A stretch of DNA of 60,000 nucleotides from Tubulanus polymorphus (GCF_964204645.1 NC_134025.1:22476001-22536000), one strand, 5' to 3'. Counted from the first letter of the stretch, positions 26,218-39,877 are shown. Translations and numbers: made by a program. The notes: generated from the letters alone by a model not told the origin.

Positions 26218-26374
26218 CGTAAAACTCGTTTTATTCGGATTTTCACTTATTTCGGACTAAAATTCCAATCCCTCTAGGATATTTCTATTCAATTGAGAGC
26301 ACATAATTCGGATTTCGTTTAATTTGGACAAAATTTTCCAGTCCCAGGTGATCCGAATTAAGTGAGTTTTGCTG
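26218..26374. mobile_element. Degraded pogo/Tigger-like MITE
   Basis: The left end CGTAAAACTCG-TTTATTCGGA and right end TCCGAATTAAGTGAGTTTTG, then CTG, are inverted repeats related to the element at 28540. The interior shares ATTCGGATTTTCACT-type text. Confidence 0.6.
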
Positions 26375-27515
26375 GAATGCATTTTAAGCATACACATTTA
26401 ATCCTGTGTGTTTTTAGTTAATGTGTAAGTATTTGAAAAAAACGGTTGAATTTTAAAATGCAATGTCTATGTTTCATATGTTGTGTTATTTTAAAAAAAC
26501 ATGGAACTAACTCACTACATGAACCGGAAGCAAAATTCCCAATAATGCATTCGATCTAAACAAAAAATTCTGTAAATTTGACCGTCGATTACACGACTAT
26601 ATCTGTACTTCGATTTCTGATTTCAAAATCAAACCCCCTGTTTTGCTCCCGGCGGGTGTGTTGGGTTTGTAAGGGACGCCAGATCTAATCAATTCATATC
26701 AAATCAAATCTACCAAGGAAATAAATAAGAGGGACAATTCCCTATTTCAAGATCAAAACAGCACTTAACAGGGCCAATCTGTAAATCTTTCCAAAAGTAA
26801 GCACTTCCGAATTTGTCCGACTCGCTACAGACCCTGATTTAAGAATTGAAGCTAGAAATCTCAAGTGGGAATCGTGATGCTCGGATTTTGCTGCCTTCAG
26901 GATCAGAGATAATTTTGCGAATTTCTGGCCAAGAAATACATATCATAACTGACGAGTTGTTTGGTAATAAGTGTACAGAAGAGGGGGATACGTGAGCAAA
27001 AAGACTTGTTACTGAACATTCGTCAGTTCTATATAGTAATATCATTTCGGCGAGCTGCTAAATTACCCGAGAAAAAAGCCGCAGCGGGGAATCGATTTGA
27101 AGGAGAAACCTGTAACTAGCCAATATTCGAAACGCTACTCACATTCCGATATGAGTTGCCTCTTTTCTTCCGTTCGCCAGTATACCCGAGCAACGCACAC
27201 ACTCTCGTAACATTCAAGTTAAATTACCTTTGCGATGCACTCTACGCCTAACGAACTTAGGCAGTAGCTTGCATCGTATTTAATTGAACTGAATTCTTAA
27301 TTCACTTGGCAGTCCTTGTTATCAAATTCTCAGAAGAGAAGCAGTGTAGCGCGCCGTCTTGTCAGTGCATCGTCCTCGTCACCAGGCGTTCCGTCCTGTT
27401 AGACAATCATAATTTCTCCATCCTCCGATAGTGTTTACGATGAACGTGCATGCGTATATATGTCCATAACTTCATTTACAGCTTGAATTTCAATTTGAAC
27501 CAAAAGGGAACAACC

Positions 27516-27683
27516 GGTAACCTCGTTTAGCTCGGACTAACTTGGGCCGTCTAAATCGGTCTGAGGTAATCGAAGTTAGAGTTTAAGATTGGAAAATATG
27601 TATGGAAGTCAGGAAAATGATTTCATTTTTTTTGTCCGAGTTTATCAAAAGTCCGCAGTGCCCGAATAAGATGTGGTTTTACT
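27516..27683. mobile_element. Degraded pogo/Tigger-like MITE
   Basis: The left end is GGTAACCTCGTTTAGCTCGG and the right end CCGAATAAGATGTGGTTTTA, then CT. The interior (GAAGTTAGAGTTTAAGATTGG-like) resembles the next element at about 28,000. Confidence 0.45.
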
Positions 27684-27999
27684 ATTATTCCATGTTAACC
27701 CGTACCGGAAAATAGCCAGAGGAGGTATTTTGCTATTTCACAGCTGCCTAAATAGTTTTGAAGCGCTTTTCTCTAAAATCCTTCCTTATTTTCCGGTATC
27801 GTCTCCATATAACTGCAGTTGGACCCTACCCCTCAGAAATGTGACGCAATTGATTCCTGCAATTATAGATCGTCTTCATATTTGTCCGAGGGTTGGATCT
27901 AACATGGATACAAAACTGTCCATGGATGAAGTCAGCAGATTGATACAGTAACCCTCTTCTTACTGCGGCAAACTGGCACAGCGGCAATATTGGATCCAA

Positions 28000-28117
28000 T
28001 GTAAGCTAAGTTCGAGTTGAGGATAGGAAAATACAGAGTCAGAAAAATTATTATGTTTTTTTCCGCTAGTCAAAAAAACTCCATGTCGGCCATTTCCGAG
28101 TAAGACGTGGTTTACTG
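28000..28117. mobile_element. Fragment of a pogo-like MITE
   Basis: It ends CCGAGTAAGACGTGGTTTAC, then TG. Inside, AAGTTCGAGTTGAGGATAGG-AAAATA parallels the element at 27,516. The left end is missing or unrecognisable. Confidence 0.4.
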
Positions 28118-28539
28118 TTCCTGCATAAATTCCATATATAGCAAAAAAAAGACTAAAACTACGGCTCCAATTTTAATATATAAATGATGTACATTTATTA
28201 ACATAACACTAATCTGTAAAACAATTTTCAATTGCGTTTCACAGCTATTCTTTTTTTTATACACGCGAGATAGATTAATCATCAATATACTTTTTTACAT
28301 AAAGAATCATAATAATTACAACTTAGCAAACTTTTGCAACTCTTTTTTTTACTTATATTTATATAATATATATCAACACATTTAGACCATGAACGGAGAA
28401 ATCATCTCAAAAAATCAAAATTCCTAATCGTTAAACTCTAAGCCCTTTTCTAAGTGAATACTAATTCGATAGCAAACTAAGGATACTGGTCATCATACAC
28501 CATCATAGTGATTCACCTGGCAAAATCGACGACTTTATA

Positions 28540-28697
28540 CAGTAGAACTCACTTAATTCGGATGACTAGGTACTGTCGAGATTTCGAATTAAGTAAAATC
28601 CGGAATCTACATAAGTTCCAGGTTAAATGGACCAAATATTTCATCCGAATAGAGTGAAAATCCGGATTGAAATATCCGAATTAAGCGGGTTCTACTG
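28540..28697. mobile_element. 158-bp pogo/Tigger-like MITE with TA duplication
   Basis: TA-CAGTAGAACTCACTTAATTC begins and GAATTAAGCGGGTTCTACTG-TA ends the element, with TA on each side. The inverted repeats extend about 24 bp to TTCGGAT/ATCCGAA. The ends and the TA target fit the pogo group of Tc1/mariner transposons. Confidence 0.85.
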
Positions 28698-28745
28698 TAT
28701 TTCGTGTAATATCCTAGGTTTATAAATACACCGTATTCAGTAGTA

Positions 28746-28886
28746 TACTGTAATTTCTGACCCGGTTATGACCGCATATCCGTTGTTTACTGTAATTTCT
28801 GACCCAGTTCTGACCTAATATCTGTAGTTTACTGTAATTTCTGACCCGGTTATTACCTCATATCCGTAGTTTACCGTAATTTCTCG
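28746..28886. repeat. 42-bp minisatellite, 3.3 copies
   Basis: TACTGTAATTTCTGACCC begins at 28746, 28788 and 28830, and TACCGTAATTTCT at 28872, an exact 42-bp period with substitutions but no indels. Confidence 0.9.
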
Positions 28887-29379
28887 AGAAAGTGAAAAGA
28901 TTACACTTGCAGTTGTACTCAAAAATTACACGGAACCTTGTTACAATGAGTCATAGCGAATTTTGACCCAAAAGATGAAAATCTGATTTTGAGTTTAACA
29001 AAATAATGAAAAGATTCTCTGGCCCCCTGCCGTTGTCGATAGAATACACCCTTCAAAAGAAAAACTAAAAACACTCATTGAATTCTCTGTTTTACATCAC
29101 TATAAACCGTAAAAGAACTTCAATAGATGAATTATTTCCCCAAAAAATTGATCATCGACAACCATATTTTCTTCACAATCATCATAAGCCCACATAATCC
29201 GAGACCTTTGAAAAATATACTCTGATGTTCTATTGCTAAGCGCTCAATGCAGTAGACCGTGTATAAGCCAATATTAGCCTCGAGCCGATTTGACGTTTAA
29301 AACAAATATTCTACATTCTCAACGCTTCCCGGAGGTACAAAGCTTACGAGCACAATACCGAAAAACCGTATCGCAACAA

Positions 29380-29402
29380 GCACACACACACACACACACA
29401 CA
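29380..29402. repeat. (CA)n microsatellite
   Basis: About eleven CA units in a row. Confidence 0.95.
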
Positions 29403-29716
29403 AAACGCGTTTTCTGAACTCCACCGGATCGTATGCACTATTTTCTTTATTCGCGCGAATGCAAAAACAGTTTGCACGGCATTATCGGACCGACAGGCCC
29501 GGAGGTTCGCGTTCTCTCTCTCCTGTCTCTCTGCTCGAGTTGACATAAATCACCCATCGGCGGGCGATGAATGGGTGCCATAGAATCGGACCGGGCCGCG
29601 CGGACAATGCGTATTTAAGCCAGGTCTTACGGATGATTTCGTAAACCGAAAAGACGACGACGTCGGATTTTCGTATAAGAACCGAAACAAAAAATGAAAG
29701 CAGCTCTGCGCAGACT

Positions 29717-29724
29717 TGACGTCA
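29717..29724. promoter_or_regulatory. CRE palindrome TGACGTCA in a CpG-richer segment
   Basis: A perfect CREB/ATF site, TGACGTCA, overlapping TGACGTCACGT. It lies in the 29,300-29,800 patch that is richer in CpG than its surroundings. Whether a promoter is here is unknown. Confidence 0.3.
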
Positions 29725-31338
29725 CGTAAAAACGTAGGCCGTCGCTGCCGCGCGAGTCCCGTCTATAATTATACGAGACAAAGCCCCCCCGAGCCTTGCC
29801 TGGATCTGCAGCTGGCATATTACATGCTTGCTGGTCATGAAAATGTCGTATCCGTTGTTCGAATCCGAATAAGACTTGATTTCACCGATGAGGACGATAT
29901 CAGGGTTCTTGCAGGGTTCCCAATTTCATTTTCCGTACCAAGATTCTTCACATACCTAAGTTACACATTGCTAACCTAGAACAGGCAATGTAGGCCCATT
30001 CAAACTAAATAAATGCCAATTGTAAATACCATTGACAAAAAAGTGTTTCCATAAAGTTTCTTATCTATTGTATAGTTAGACATTTAGGCATAAAGCCAAA
30101 ATTCAAAATGGAAAAATCAAATTTTGAGTCCATTTTCTGATTTCCATAGCCATCGAGAAAAAAATTTCCGATTTTCAAAAACTTTCCAAAACCCGTATGA
30201 ACCCTGCTACATGATTGAAAAACAACCTCAGTGGCCTAACACGCCCGCCCGCCCGCCCTAACACATGACAATCGACCCTTCAATCGGAGCAATAAATGAA
30301 TTCAGTCGCCGCTACCCTTATATAACGCAATCAACAGATATAGTGGACGACCGACGATTAACCGAATCAAAATTATCGTAAAGACCGTAATCCTCCACTA
30401 GAAACCGAATAGTAGTAGCAGCAATAGTAGCATTGAGAGTGACAAGGACAGCTAGCGATGAATGGCGTATAACTGCACTTAATTAACTGCCGCACGAAAT
30501 TAAACGCGTCAATTGCCTGATTAAGTTTTTTTTTGTCACAGCTCGGTAATCGACGGCCGACCGAGTAGGCGCTGCATATTTCAATGGCGTATATTGTCCG
30601 GCGCGCGTGATATCGATATCAATGATTATCACGCGGTCGCGACTGCGGTCGGTGGCTGCGGCGAAGGTAACCGAGAGGTCACCGGCAGGCAAAAAATGTG
30701 AATACGCAACCGTGAATGAAATCGCGAACGCCGACGCCATTTTGCCATTTCTTAGCTGTCGTTGTTGTTACGGCGTTTGTCCCCACAATCGAACGGGCCA
30801 CTTTTACAAACACTACACGACACGACGGCGCGACTTCTATAGCGTTTTGAACAGACGATGTTTTACGAGAACGATATTGAAAAGACATAAAAATCATGTC
30901 TCCATTATGAGATACCATATGCTCTATTCTACATCGAAACCGACTATAAACCCATTGCTCATTTTTCGCGAAGCTGTTACGCTCGAAAAACCGCCTCCCA
31001 CATACAATTTCGTTTGAAAAGAACCCATCCATCTTCGCGGGTTGACAAGCCTGATTCAGTGTCCTTCCAATTATTCTGTCGCTACAGAGGTTAGGCTGTG
31101 TCATGCAAATGCTTCGAACGACGACAGTTGTGTGTGTGTTTGTGTGCGAAAAATTTCATCTGAGGAATAGAGAATTTCTCATGGACAGAATATTCAACAA
31201 TCATCCTCACCGAAACGTACACACAAGCATGCATGCTTTGCAGCCGTATACAGAAATGAACGAGGCGATGGAAAATGATTCTTCCTTTTTTAGGTCTCGA
31301 ATTTTATAATCCCCTCGTAAAATGGATTTGGCTGAATA

Positions 31339-31498
31339 CAGTAAACCTCGCCTAAAAACTGCGACCGGCAAAATTAGTTTGAGATAAGCAAAGTCCGAGT
31401 TAGAGATAGCAAAGATAAGTGAGGGAATCACAAAAATGATTTCGTTATCGTCGATAGTCTGAGTTGGCCACGATGTCCCAGTAAGGCGAGGTTTACTG
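31339..31498. mobile_element. 160-bp pogo-like MITE with TA duplication
   Basis: CAGTAAACCTCGCCT starts and AGGCGAGGTTTACTG ends the element, each flanked by TA. It has the same length class and end pattern as the 28,540 element, but a different subfamily. Confidence 0.85.
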
Positions 31499-31640
31499 TA
31501 CAGAAAAATACATCCGATATAAGCATACAGCGATATTTGCGACAATTTTAACAGTCCCTCGCCAACAACTAGCCGGTTAGCTGGTATATATCGAATCGTA
31601 AATTTCGGGTTCAATTTCTGACCAAAGCTGTCTTCAATGT

Positions 31641-32051
31641 GTGCGGCCAATCACGACGCGAACCACCAGAAACCGAATCGATGACCGTTATCCGCGAAGA
31701 AAGCCGTTCATCATCGGTATAGGGTCCGTCAACGTACAATCAGGGGAAAACGACGAGACATTTCGCCGTCTCCTTCTACCCAACGACAAAGTGGATGAAT
31801 CGCGCGCGGCTAAGGATGCCAATTACGCCTGGCAGAATCGTGAAATTATGCAAACACTTTCGTCGATCGGAGATATGAAATCATATTGCCGCGTTCACCG
31901 ACGGCAAATCGTATCGGCGATAGATCGAATACGACAACAGCCTGACATGTTCGATAAGCTTCCGGGCTCGAGACGACGATATCGGAACGGAACGTCACAG
32001 TTGACGGAATTCCGTAACCAACTACGAAACCCGTGCCTTCGACTGAGTTGA
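31641..32051 (+). CDS. Possible coding exon, unknown protein
   Basis: A 136-codon open stretch in DNA with higher GC and more even composition than its flanks. It starts at GTG rather than ATG. An acceptor-like GTACAATCAG ends at 31742, so an exon could begin with GGGGAAAACG. The translation is hydrophilic and Arg-rich (for example AKDANYAWQNREIMQTLSSI, then a KLPGSRRRYR block), as in a coiled or disordered protein, and ends at TGA. Two overlapping minus-strand frames are also open, which weakens the case. No family was recognised. Confidence 0.25.
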   Translation: MRPITTRTTRNRIDDRYPRRKPFIIGIGSVNVQSGENDETFRRLLLPNDKVDESRAAKDANYAWQNREIMQTLSSIGDMKSYCRVHRRQIVSAIDRIRQQPDMFDKLPGSRRRYRNGTSQLTEFRNQLRNPCLRLS

Positions 32052-33948
32052 AAATTTCGTCGTTCCTCTCCGGAGCGGGATCTACAACACGGACAATATA
32101 TAGCCAACAGTTCCAGTCTGAACCCATTTTGGGTTCTGTCCTGATATCTAAGACAATCATTGGACCGAGTCGTCAAAACTGTGCAATTTAGCCCTTAGTC
32201 CTTAACAGGATTCCTACAGGACCACAATCTTCAAATTTGAGGGTTAAACGAACAACCTAGACAATATAAAATGCCAAAGCAATTAACACATTAAGACACA
32301 ACCAATTCACTCACTGGTACTGCATGATGGAGAAAGAAACTTTAAAGTTAATTTCAAGATTTTTTGAGGCACATTTTCAGAATTGAGGGGCATTTGAGAT
32401 GTCAATGGCTAAAGCTCAGAATTATTGTACATTGTACCATCAAAATTGAATTTGAGGGTTTTTTAAGGGATTTGAGGGGCTGTATTCAATATAAATCGAA
32501 TGGAAGTACAGAATTCTGCACTCAATGCAAGATTGTATTTAAGCCAGTTGGTGATATAGGCTATACATGGATTTACTAAACCCCACAGTTGAGTCAGTCA
32601 ATGCGGAATATACAGCTGAGGCCAGGAATTTTCATTGCCGGATGACGTCGTCCTCAACTGCGCCGCGGCTGAGGCTGGGAGTAGCTGGGAGTTCGCGTGA
32701 GTGAGGAAAGCACATACACAGGAGAAGAGTATGATTCACGCAGCCCCCACACCATCCATCACAACCGCAATTTACCAACAGACCTGTCACCATTATTGAG
32801 TATACTCTTTCTCTCTGGCGGTCTACACACCCCCAAAGCTACATCAAAAACTATACAGCAGCGGCATCAAAAACACCCAAGGTTTAGAACATATCATTAC
32901 AACCGATTCGATATAAATCAGGAGTCTGGTTTTCATAGAGTGAAGGCTATGCGTTTGGAAGCATCCCTGATATTGGTATCAAGTTTGAATGTTCCTTGAA
33001 AAATGACCCAGATTCTATGCTGCGGGGTTACCGTCCATGGTTGAACTAAAATCAGACAGTTCATGGTTGTTATGATTAGGCTATGTGAAAAAGAGATTAC
33101 AGCCCAGCAGGGTTTCATGAATAAGCCAACCAAATCTCAAACAAATTCTAGTCGAACTTTTTCGAGAAAACAAGCAATGGGGAGTCAAATTATCATCTAT
33201 TACCCAATCTACGAATACAGACCCTGACGAGTTTTTGCTAAGCCGATAATTAAATACATAAATCAAAAAATAACTTCTCAATATTGTGACCTGATAATTT
33301 TTTTACACACGATAATACGCGCAAATAATTTCATTACAAACACCTGACCTGATGATACTAAACAAAATTGACTTTCGACTTTTTCAATTCTTACATCAGC
33401 AATACTGTGCATATCCAGCAGATAATGACGCCTGAAATGTTTCATTACTCCATTCTACATTACTTCTTTCAAAAATACTTTATAAATCGTTTCTACGAAT
33501 ACCACAATTGTTTTAACCACGAGACGAACTGGAGTAAAAATCATTTTCGACGAAATTCAAATTTCTGTTCACCGCGACGAAACAACGCAACAACGCTAGG
33601 AATAAATTGTAAGTCGGAATTTTTTTACCCAGGTCCCGGGAACGCGCATGTCAACGAGGCTTTATTTATGATGTACTATCATCGCTCGATTTTTCTCCGT
33701 ATACAATGGGAAATTCTCCCGTGCGATCTTCGCGCGTAATAAATCGAGAAAATATGCTAATATCACGAGAAACTGCGCAACAATATCTTTCATTCGGATT
33801 TGTACAAATCGACAATAGGATCTCAAACCATCTGCACACGCCGCATGAAGAAGTAAGACACTGTAGTCCAGACAGTACTATGTGTTAGTCTGCCTTGCAC
33901 TCATAGATATTTGAATCTTTCTGGCCAGAAATGTAACAGAACAAAACG

Positions 33949-33950
<2 letters not shown>

Positions 33951-34012
<62 letters not shown>
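33951..34012. repeat. (TA)n microsatellite
   Basis: About 30 uninterrupted TA units. Confidence 0.97.
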
Positions 34013-34016
<4 letters not shown>

Positions 34017-35256
34017 TAATGTACACACTGTCTGGCCACGAGCAAGAAAATGCAGCTAGTCTCACAAAAAACCATTTTGTTAAATGCAACTTGAAAACTG
34101 ACAATAACACTGACCAAAAATCATACCCGAACGAAACTAAACCTGGACATATAACAATCAACTGACAATATGAACTGATATTTCATCGATGACCAACTGA
34201 TCTCCTGCATGATCATCAATTACTGGTCACAATTTGCTATATATTTCGTTAAAATAGAAAATGATTACGATATCTAAACTCTGGCGTCGTACAAAAATCA
34301 CGTAAACTCAGACACCGAAGCTTTTTCTCATGTGTTTTAAGCCATTTTGTATGCGATTAACCGTTTTGAGTAGACTGCGTAAAAAATGTTACATGAATTT
34401 TGGACCGATGATTTGGCCCCATACTGAACTGCATAGCAAGAGAAGTTTTGTATTTTCAATTTTTTGGTGAGGGGGCCGCCGCCAGGGGTCGGTTGTTTAT
34501 AAGAAAGTTGAAATTCGAAAAAAGAGTAACAATCGACGAAGCTGTCATTAGTAATAATAACTTAATGAAAACGACTTAGGAAATATTTATGATAAGTTCA
34601 AATCAATGATGCACGCGCGCTGACTCAAGGATATTATATCATATCTTCTAGGAATTTATTGATCAGGGATACCCCACGCGTCGACGATATAGACCTTAAA
34701 TGAGATTAGAGTGCGTTGAGATAGATGATACAGCCTTAGACACGGGGCTCATATCATTCATCGCCATTACTATCAAGTCCGGCTGCATTGAGATTTTTTC
34801 GAATCTAATTAAGATCTAGGCATTCCATTTCACTAGAAGTCACAATCACACAAGTGATTGTTTTTTACCATTTGCACGGGTGCCAAATGGGCCAAAAAAT
34901 ATCAGACCAAATTTTGGCGCGTGTCGAATTATTGCTTGTGAATTGCAACTGGTTCAAGAAATGTCTCACTTCGCTTTTTTAAAGCGTTGTTTAGCATCGA
35001 GTGAGTGGTTAATGTGTGATACGACTTGGGCCAAATCTGAACCAATCTGGCCAAATTGTTGTCATGTGATTGCAGCTCTTAAGTTTTTGTTTTCAATATT
35101 ACATGTTTCTTTTACGATAATAACTGGAACTTAATTTTTTGAAAAACAATAGTTTAGGGTATCGATTTATCACTCAAAATTCAAACATTTTAATTGAATC
35201 ATAATCGGCCGCGGCAGCCCCGAAATAAAATACTCGGGTCCCAAAGTTTCGTACGC

Positions 35257-35258
<2 letters not shown>

Positions 35259-35293
<35 letters not shown>
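35259..35293. repeat. (TA)n microsatellite
   Basis: About 17 TA units. Confidence 0.95.
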
Positions 35294-35295
<2 letters not shown>

Positions 35296-37840
35296 GCGGA
35301 TGTCATTTCCGACGGAAACGCGAGACTTTTAACATAATTTTTTTCCCTAAATTAAAGAGCATCTCAAAACGCGATGACTCACACACACACACATTCAATT
35401 GTTATTAATGATAACAGCAGCGGGGCACCGGCGAATATATCCTGCAGTCGGAGTCAGTCTTGCGGCGGCGGCTCCGCGCGCATCATCGCGAATTCTCGTG
35501 ATGTCACCGCTATAAAGCTATACGCCGTATACGAGACAGAGGGATCAGCCTCGCTGGCGGCACAGGCTACATGCATCATAATTTTTCGTTGCCATGGTTG
35601 CCGAAGAAATATCTACTTCAACTACACGACACAACGGGAATAATTAAACACGCGCGGGCGCCGGGTCTTCGTTTTACAGCAGGAGAACGCTACGAGACGA
35701 ATACGACTTTTAACGAAACGCGAGGTCCATGAGAGTAAAAGTAAAAACTCTTAAATCATAATAATAATAGTAATAATAACTTTTATCAGTAAAAAGCCCT
35801 AGCAGCGATTGCGTTAAGATGGCGCGGTACAATGACACTCCTTCTTAAGTAAATCTCCAAGAATCTATGAGGTATTATTATCATTCAGAAAATAAGAGAT
35901 TATATCGTTTTTAAGTTGGGAAGCCATTCTGATTGTAAGTAGAAAACGCGCTAGAGCGTCGAGCACCCATATCATTTGAAATTCCTTTTTTTTTAACGCG
36001 GTACAAAAATAAAATCGACAAAATAATCGCGAGATTCGAACTCATTGATTATGCATTCGTTCAGAAGAGTAGTAGTCGTATAGTAGAGATTGGAAGAGTG
36101 ATTTTCAGTTCTCGCGCGTCAGGCCGCGGCGCGATATATTTATACAGCCGACTACGGCGAATAATCATAATAATAATTGATCTCATAATCGTTCCGTTCA
36201 ATTAGGATCAATTATCAGCAGCAGTACGAGGCGATGGCATCTTGGTCATTCGCGTTTCTTAGCCATCTCGACCGATAAATACGAAATAAACGCCGTATTA
36301 GTCGTATGCGCGGTAAACCTCGGGTTTACCTTACAAAGCAGTGGAGATAATTACTGTTCGTCGCTTTCGGAATACGTCCGCCCATTCGTCGGACTTTCAG
36401 AGTGACAACGCGGCCAATTAGGAAATAAATCTAAGGAAGGATATAAGTTTTCATTGGCGACTAAATTTCCGTTTCATCACACGCGCGCTGTACATATTTT
36501 TTCTTTTAAATCATTAACTCTAGAATATATATATATTTATATACACATGTAAGAATTATCATTTTAGCCATTATAGCAGCAGTTAATTTCTTTTTTTGGG
36601 GGGGAGGGGGGAGGGGATAGGTTAAAACACGAACAAGTATACATGGTCTCATATTTCTATACACGCACACATACACACGCACATACATCCACATACGTAC
36701 ATACAGATTTATGACTTAAGTGGCGATATAAAAAAAAAATCACTTTCAGTCGCCACGAATTAAATTATCGTATATACATTTTATACAAGAGACAAATTTT
36801 CTATTATTTATCTATTTACCTAATCTGATCATTTCTTCGTGTTTTTTATGTATCTATATATAAATATATGCACCTAATATTGTTTTATCTAATAATTTCG
36901 CGGGTTTCTGCGAATTATAAGAACGATTTAGGAACGACTTAGTTTCTACTACGATGTAATATTGTCCTTACTGATAAAACGACGTTTTTTCAGCTTTCCG
37001 TAGAAGAAACTAATTCGAAATTGAGACTTCCGCGCGAAATCGGAATCGGCACGACGGATGATTTTTCCTCTGTAAACGTCGCGTATCCTTTCCAATTAAA
37101 AAATGTTCAGCAAATATTGATGTATATATCCATGGTTTGTGCTTACGGTGGTGGTCGTGGTGGTGAAGTTGGTGGTCTGGCAGCAGTAGTCCGCGCTTCG
37201 TTAATGGAAGTAGTAATTAGTTCGTTTTTTTTTCCTCGGAAAACATTTAGAAAACTTATCCTCACGAGTCCCGGTTAATCCATAATTCGTCGACGCGAGT
37301 GACATTCTAGTAGATCGACCACTGCTGAATTTTGGACGTCTATTTTATTTTTCTCACAGTTCGGATCGGATGCAGATAGAAGAAGCACTCGTCAGAATCT
37401 GAAAAAACGTTTACAATATAGTTAGCCGAGTAAAAATCAACAGCACCAGTCAATTTGAAATGCGGGCAGTTGGAATAAGTGGATTTTTCTTTTAGTCACA
37501 TAGGCTTTTTGATGATGGATATTAAGTGGAGCAGACCAAACATCAGATGTCACCACTGAAATCTCAAGACGTTTAAGTTCACTTTCAATTAATTTTGATC
37601 TACATTTCAGCGAGTTAACAAAAATTGCTCATTTCATCTCAACTAACTGGGATGTGGCATGATCATTGATTTTGGGCGTTTGATAGCTATGCTTACATTA
37701 GCACACCTGATGGATCCTCACTTGCCAAAGCAGGCAAATCAAGGATTCAAAAGACAAATGCATCATAGTTTCTAGCATGGCAACAACCTTGCGAGGATAG
37801 CCTGACATTTTCAGCGACTAAAATCTAATTTTCTTAACAC

Positions 37841-38096
37841 ACAGTGGCCACTTTCCGCCTGTTTACAAAATCCTAGAGTTTTCCCTGATTTTTCCATGTG
37901 ATCACACCCTGAGTGAATCAAGAGAAATTTCTAGATTCAAAATGTTAAAATTCCCTTTTCTTAAATCACGTACTGATAAAGAAACACGTGGTCAATAACA
38001 TGATTTGAATTTGGACTTCTCCAGGTTTTTAGTAGAATTTGTCAAATTCCCTGAGTTTTCTGATTCCCCTAGTTTTCCAGGTCAGTGACCACCCTG
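37841..38096. mobile_element. TIR element family B, copy 1
   Basis: It starts ACAGTGGCCACTTTCC and ends GGTCAGTGACCACCCTG, an imperfect inverted pair. The interior shares ordered blocks with the copy at 54,560: GAGTGAATC, TGATAAAGAAA-CGTGGTCAATA, CCAGGTTTTTAG and TTGTCAAATTCCCTGA. No open frame. Non-autonomous DNA transposon, superfamily not certain. Confidence 0.8.
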
Positions 38097-39593
38097 TTAC
38101 AATTATCGTGGGACAAAATTCCAATTTCTACGAATTTGGGAAGAGCATTTGCCAAATAGTTGTATTATTACAACAACTATTATTATTATTATTATTTCAT
38201 ACAGTTCATTTTCTGCTTGGCTAGTGGTAGCATTATCGGGTATACATTTCTTTTTCTCCTCCCAGCAAAGTGACTGCGATGAATAGCTTTTCTCAACACA
38301 CAAGAAAACAAAACATGTCACCCTTATAAAGAGCAACCACTAAGGGATTAATGCGGCATTGTGTGGCCCTTGGTTAATGTATAAATACCGGCCCTGCCGA
38401 AACTGATCCGGCCACTGAGTTCGAGCATTCAAACAGTAATCATGCCTCATAGAAACGCGTTTCAATGATCGGCCTATACCTCTGAGCTTCTCCAAACAAT
38501 GCATGAAAGCCGCGACTTAAAAGCATTTATAATCATGTTTATCCAGTAGATCAGTGCTGTACGGTGAACTGAGCAACTATGCCCGTAGTTGAATAGGCGT
38601 TTTATCCTCAGCGAGAATGAAATTCCTCGCAGGCGTATTTTTATTCACTCCCTTCTTCCCGAGAAAGAGAGAGAATGGAACGTTGAACTGAATACTGGCC
38701 GAGTCTTTTTACTAAGTATAAAACCCCGCGGGGAGAGTTTCGAAGCTCAGTCTAGAAGAAACTCGGGGCGAATTTCTATCTCTCGAAAAAAAGTTAAGCC
38801 ATATTTCTAACAGTTTTTACAACAATTACTGAACAAAAACCATGATGCGGGGAAACACAGATATATGTTTGATCTAAAAAAAAAAACATTGTTTCCCGAA
38901 TCACTTCTCATAAACCAACAAGACACAGGGAAATGTTCGGAAACATGATTCTGTCTCCTGTTTCCCTGCACCTATATCATGGGTTTCAGTCACAGTTCAC
39001 AGTCAAGTTATATTTTTATAATATATATTTTATAATATAATAGCGATAACTATCATAAAATTCTTTACAAAAAGCTTCAAATTTTTCCAATATCTACCGA
39101 ACCCTACACTTGCAATTTATCGAATATCTATAGGTCTATATGCAGCCCTGTTATGTACCAACCGAAAGTAATACAAAAAAAAACCCTTCTCCGCATAGGG
39201 TGAAATAACCCGTCGAAATAACTGTCGCATTTAACGGAAACACTGACACCCGTCTGAATGCGCACAATGCAAACATAATTATATTCAAAGATTCACATAT
39301 TTCCTGAACCAGTAGTAGTATTGATAGCAGTCAAGAAGACTTGTCGTATATGCACGCCATGGGAAATGACGAAACAGACGTATGGATCGGCGTACGGCTC
39401 TCATTGAGAAAACGCTTACATTTCAATGAAGGTTACCTATCAGCGGGCAATTGGACGAGATAGCCTTTTATCTAAAAAATAAACCTTGCCTACCATATTC
39501 AGATCAGAATGAATCGAATTACCGCTGTAAAATGATTTGCTTTAACGCCGTACAATGATAATTTGATCATTTAAAAATAATTCGCAAGTGCAG

Positions 39594-39646
39594 CAGCTCA
39601 CACTAGACCAACTCTGGTCTTCTAGAAGTTGGTCTAGTGTGAGCTG
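39594..39646. repeat. Perfect 20-bp hairpin, 13-nt loop
   Basis: CAGCTCACACTAGACCAACT at 39594-39613 pairs exactly with AGTTGGTCTAGTGTGAGCTG at 39627-39646. Confidence 0.95.
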
Positions 39647-39877
39647 AAACGGATCCACATGCGAGCACAAGCAGCACGTGCTCCTGTCGCAATTTTCGCG
39701 TACCCTTTCGAAAATACAATGGTTATATATTTTTCAGGGCACTTTTACCACCCGCAACTAATAAGACAGCAGTATGCGGTGTAAGATCCGGCTAATGTTA
39801 TCTTATATGTCCCTCAAGTGCCTAGAAATCGTATGAAAATGCACTGAAATTTCAAAATTTTCCACTTGGCTGCACGG

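Noticed and set aside
30607-31104. Overlapping 136- and 141-codon frames on both strands
   Set aside because: Neither shows domains or splice structure; the region is a CpG-richer patch where long frames arise more easily.
39594-39646. miRNA precursor
   Set aside because: A perfect 20-bp stem with a 13-nt loop is shorter and more perfect than typical animal pre-miRNAs, and no known seed family was recognised.
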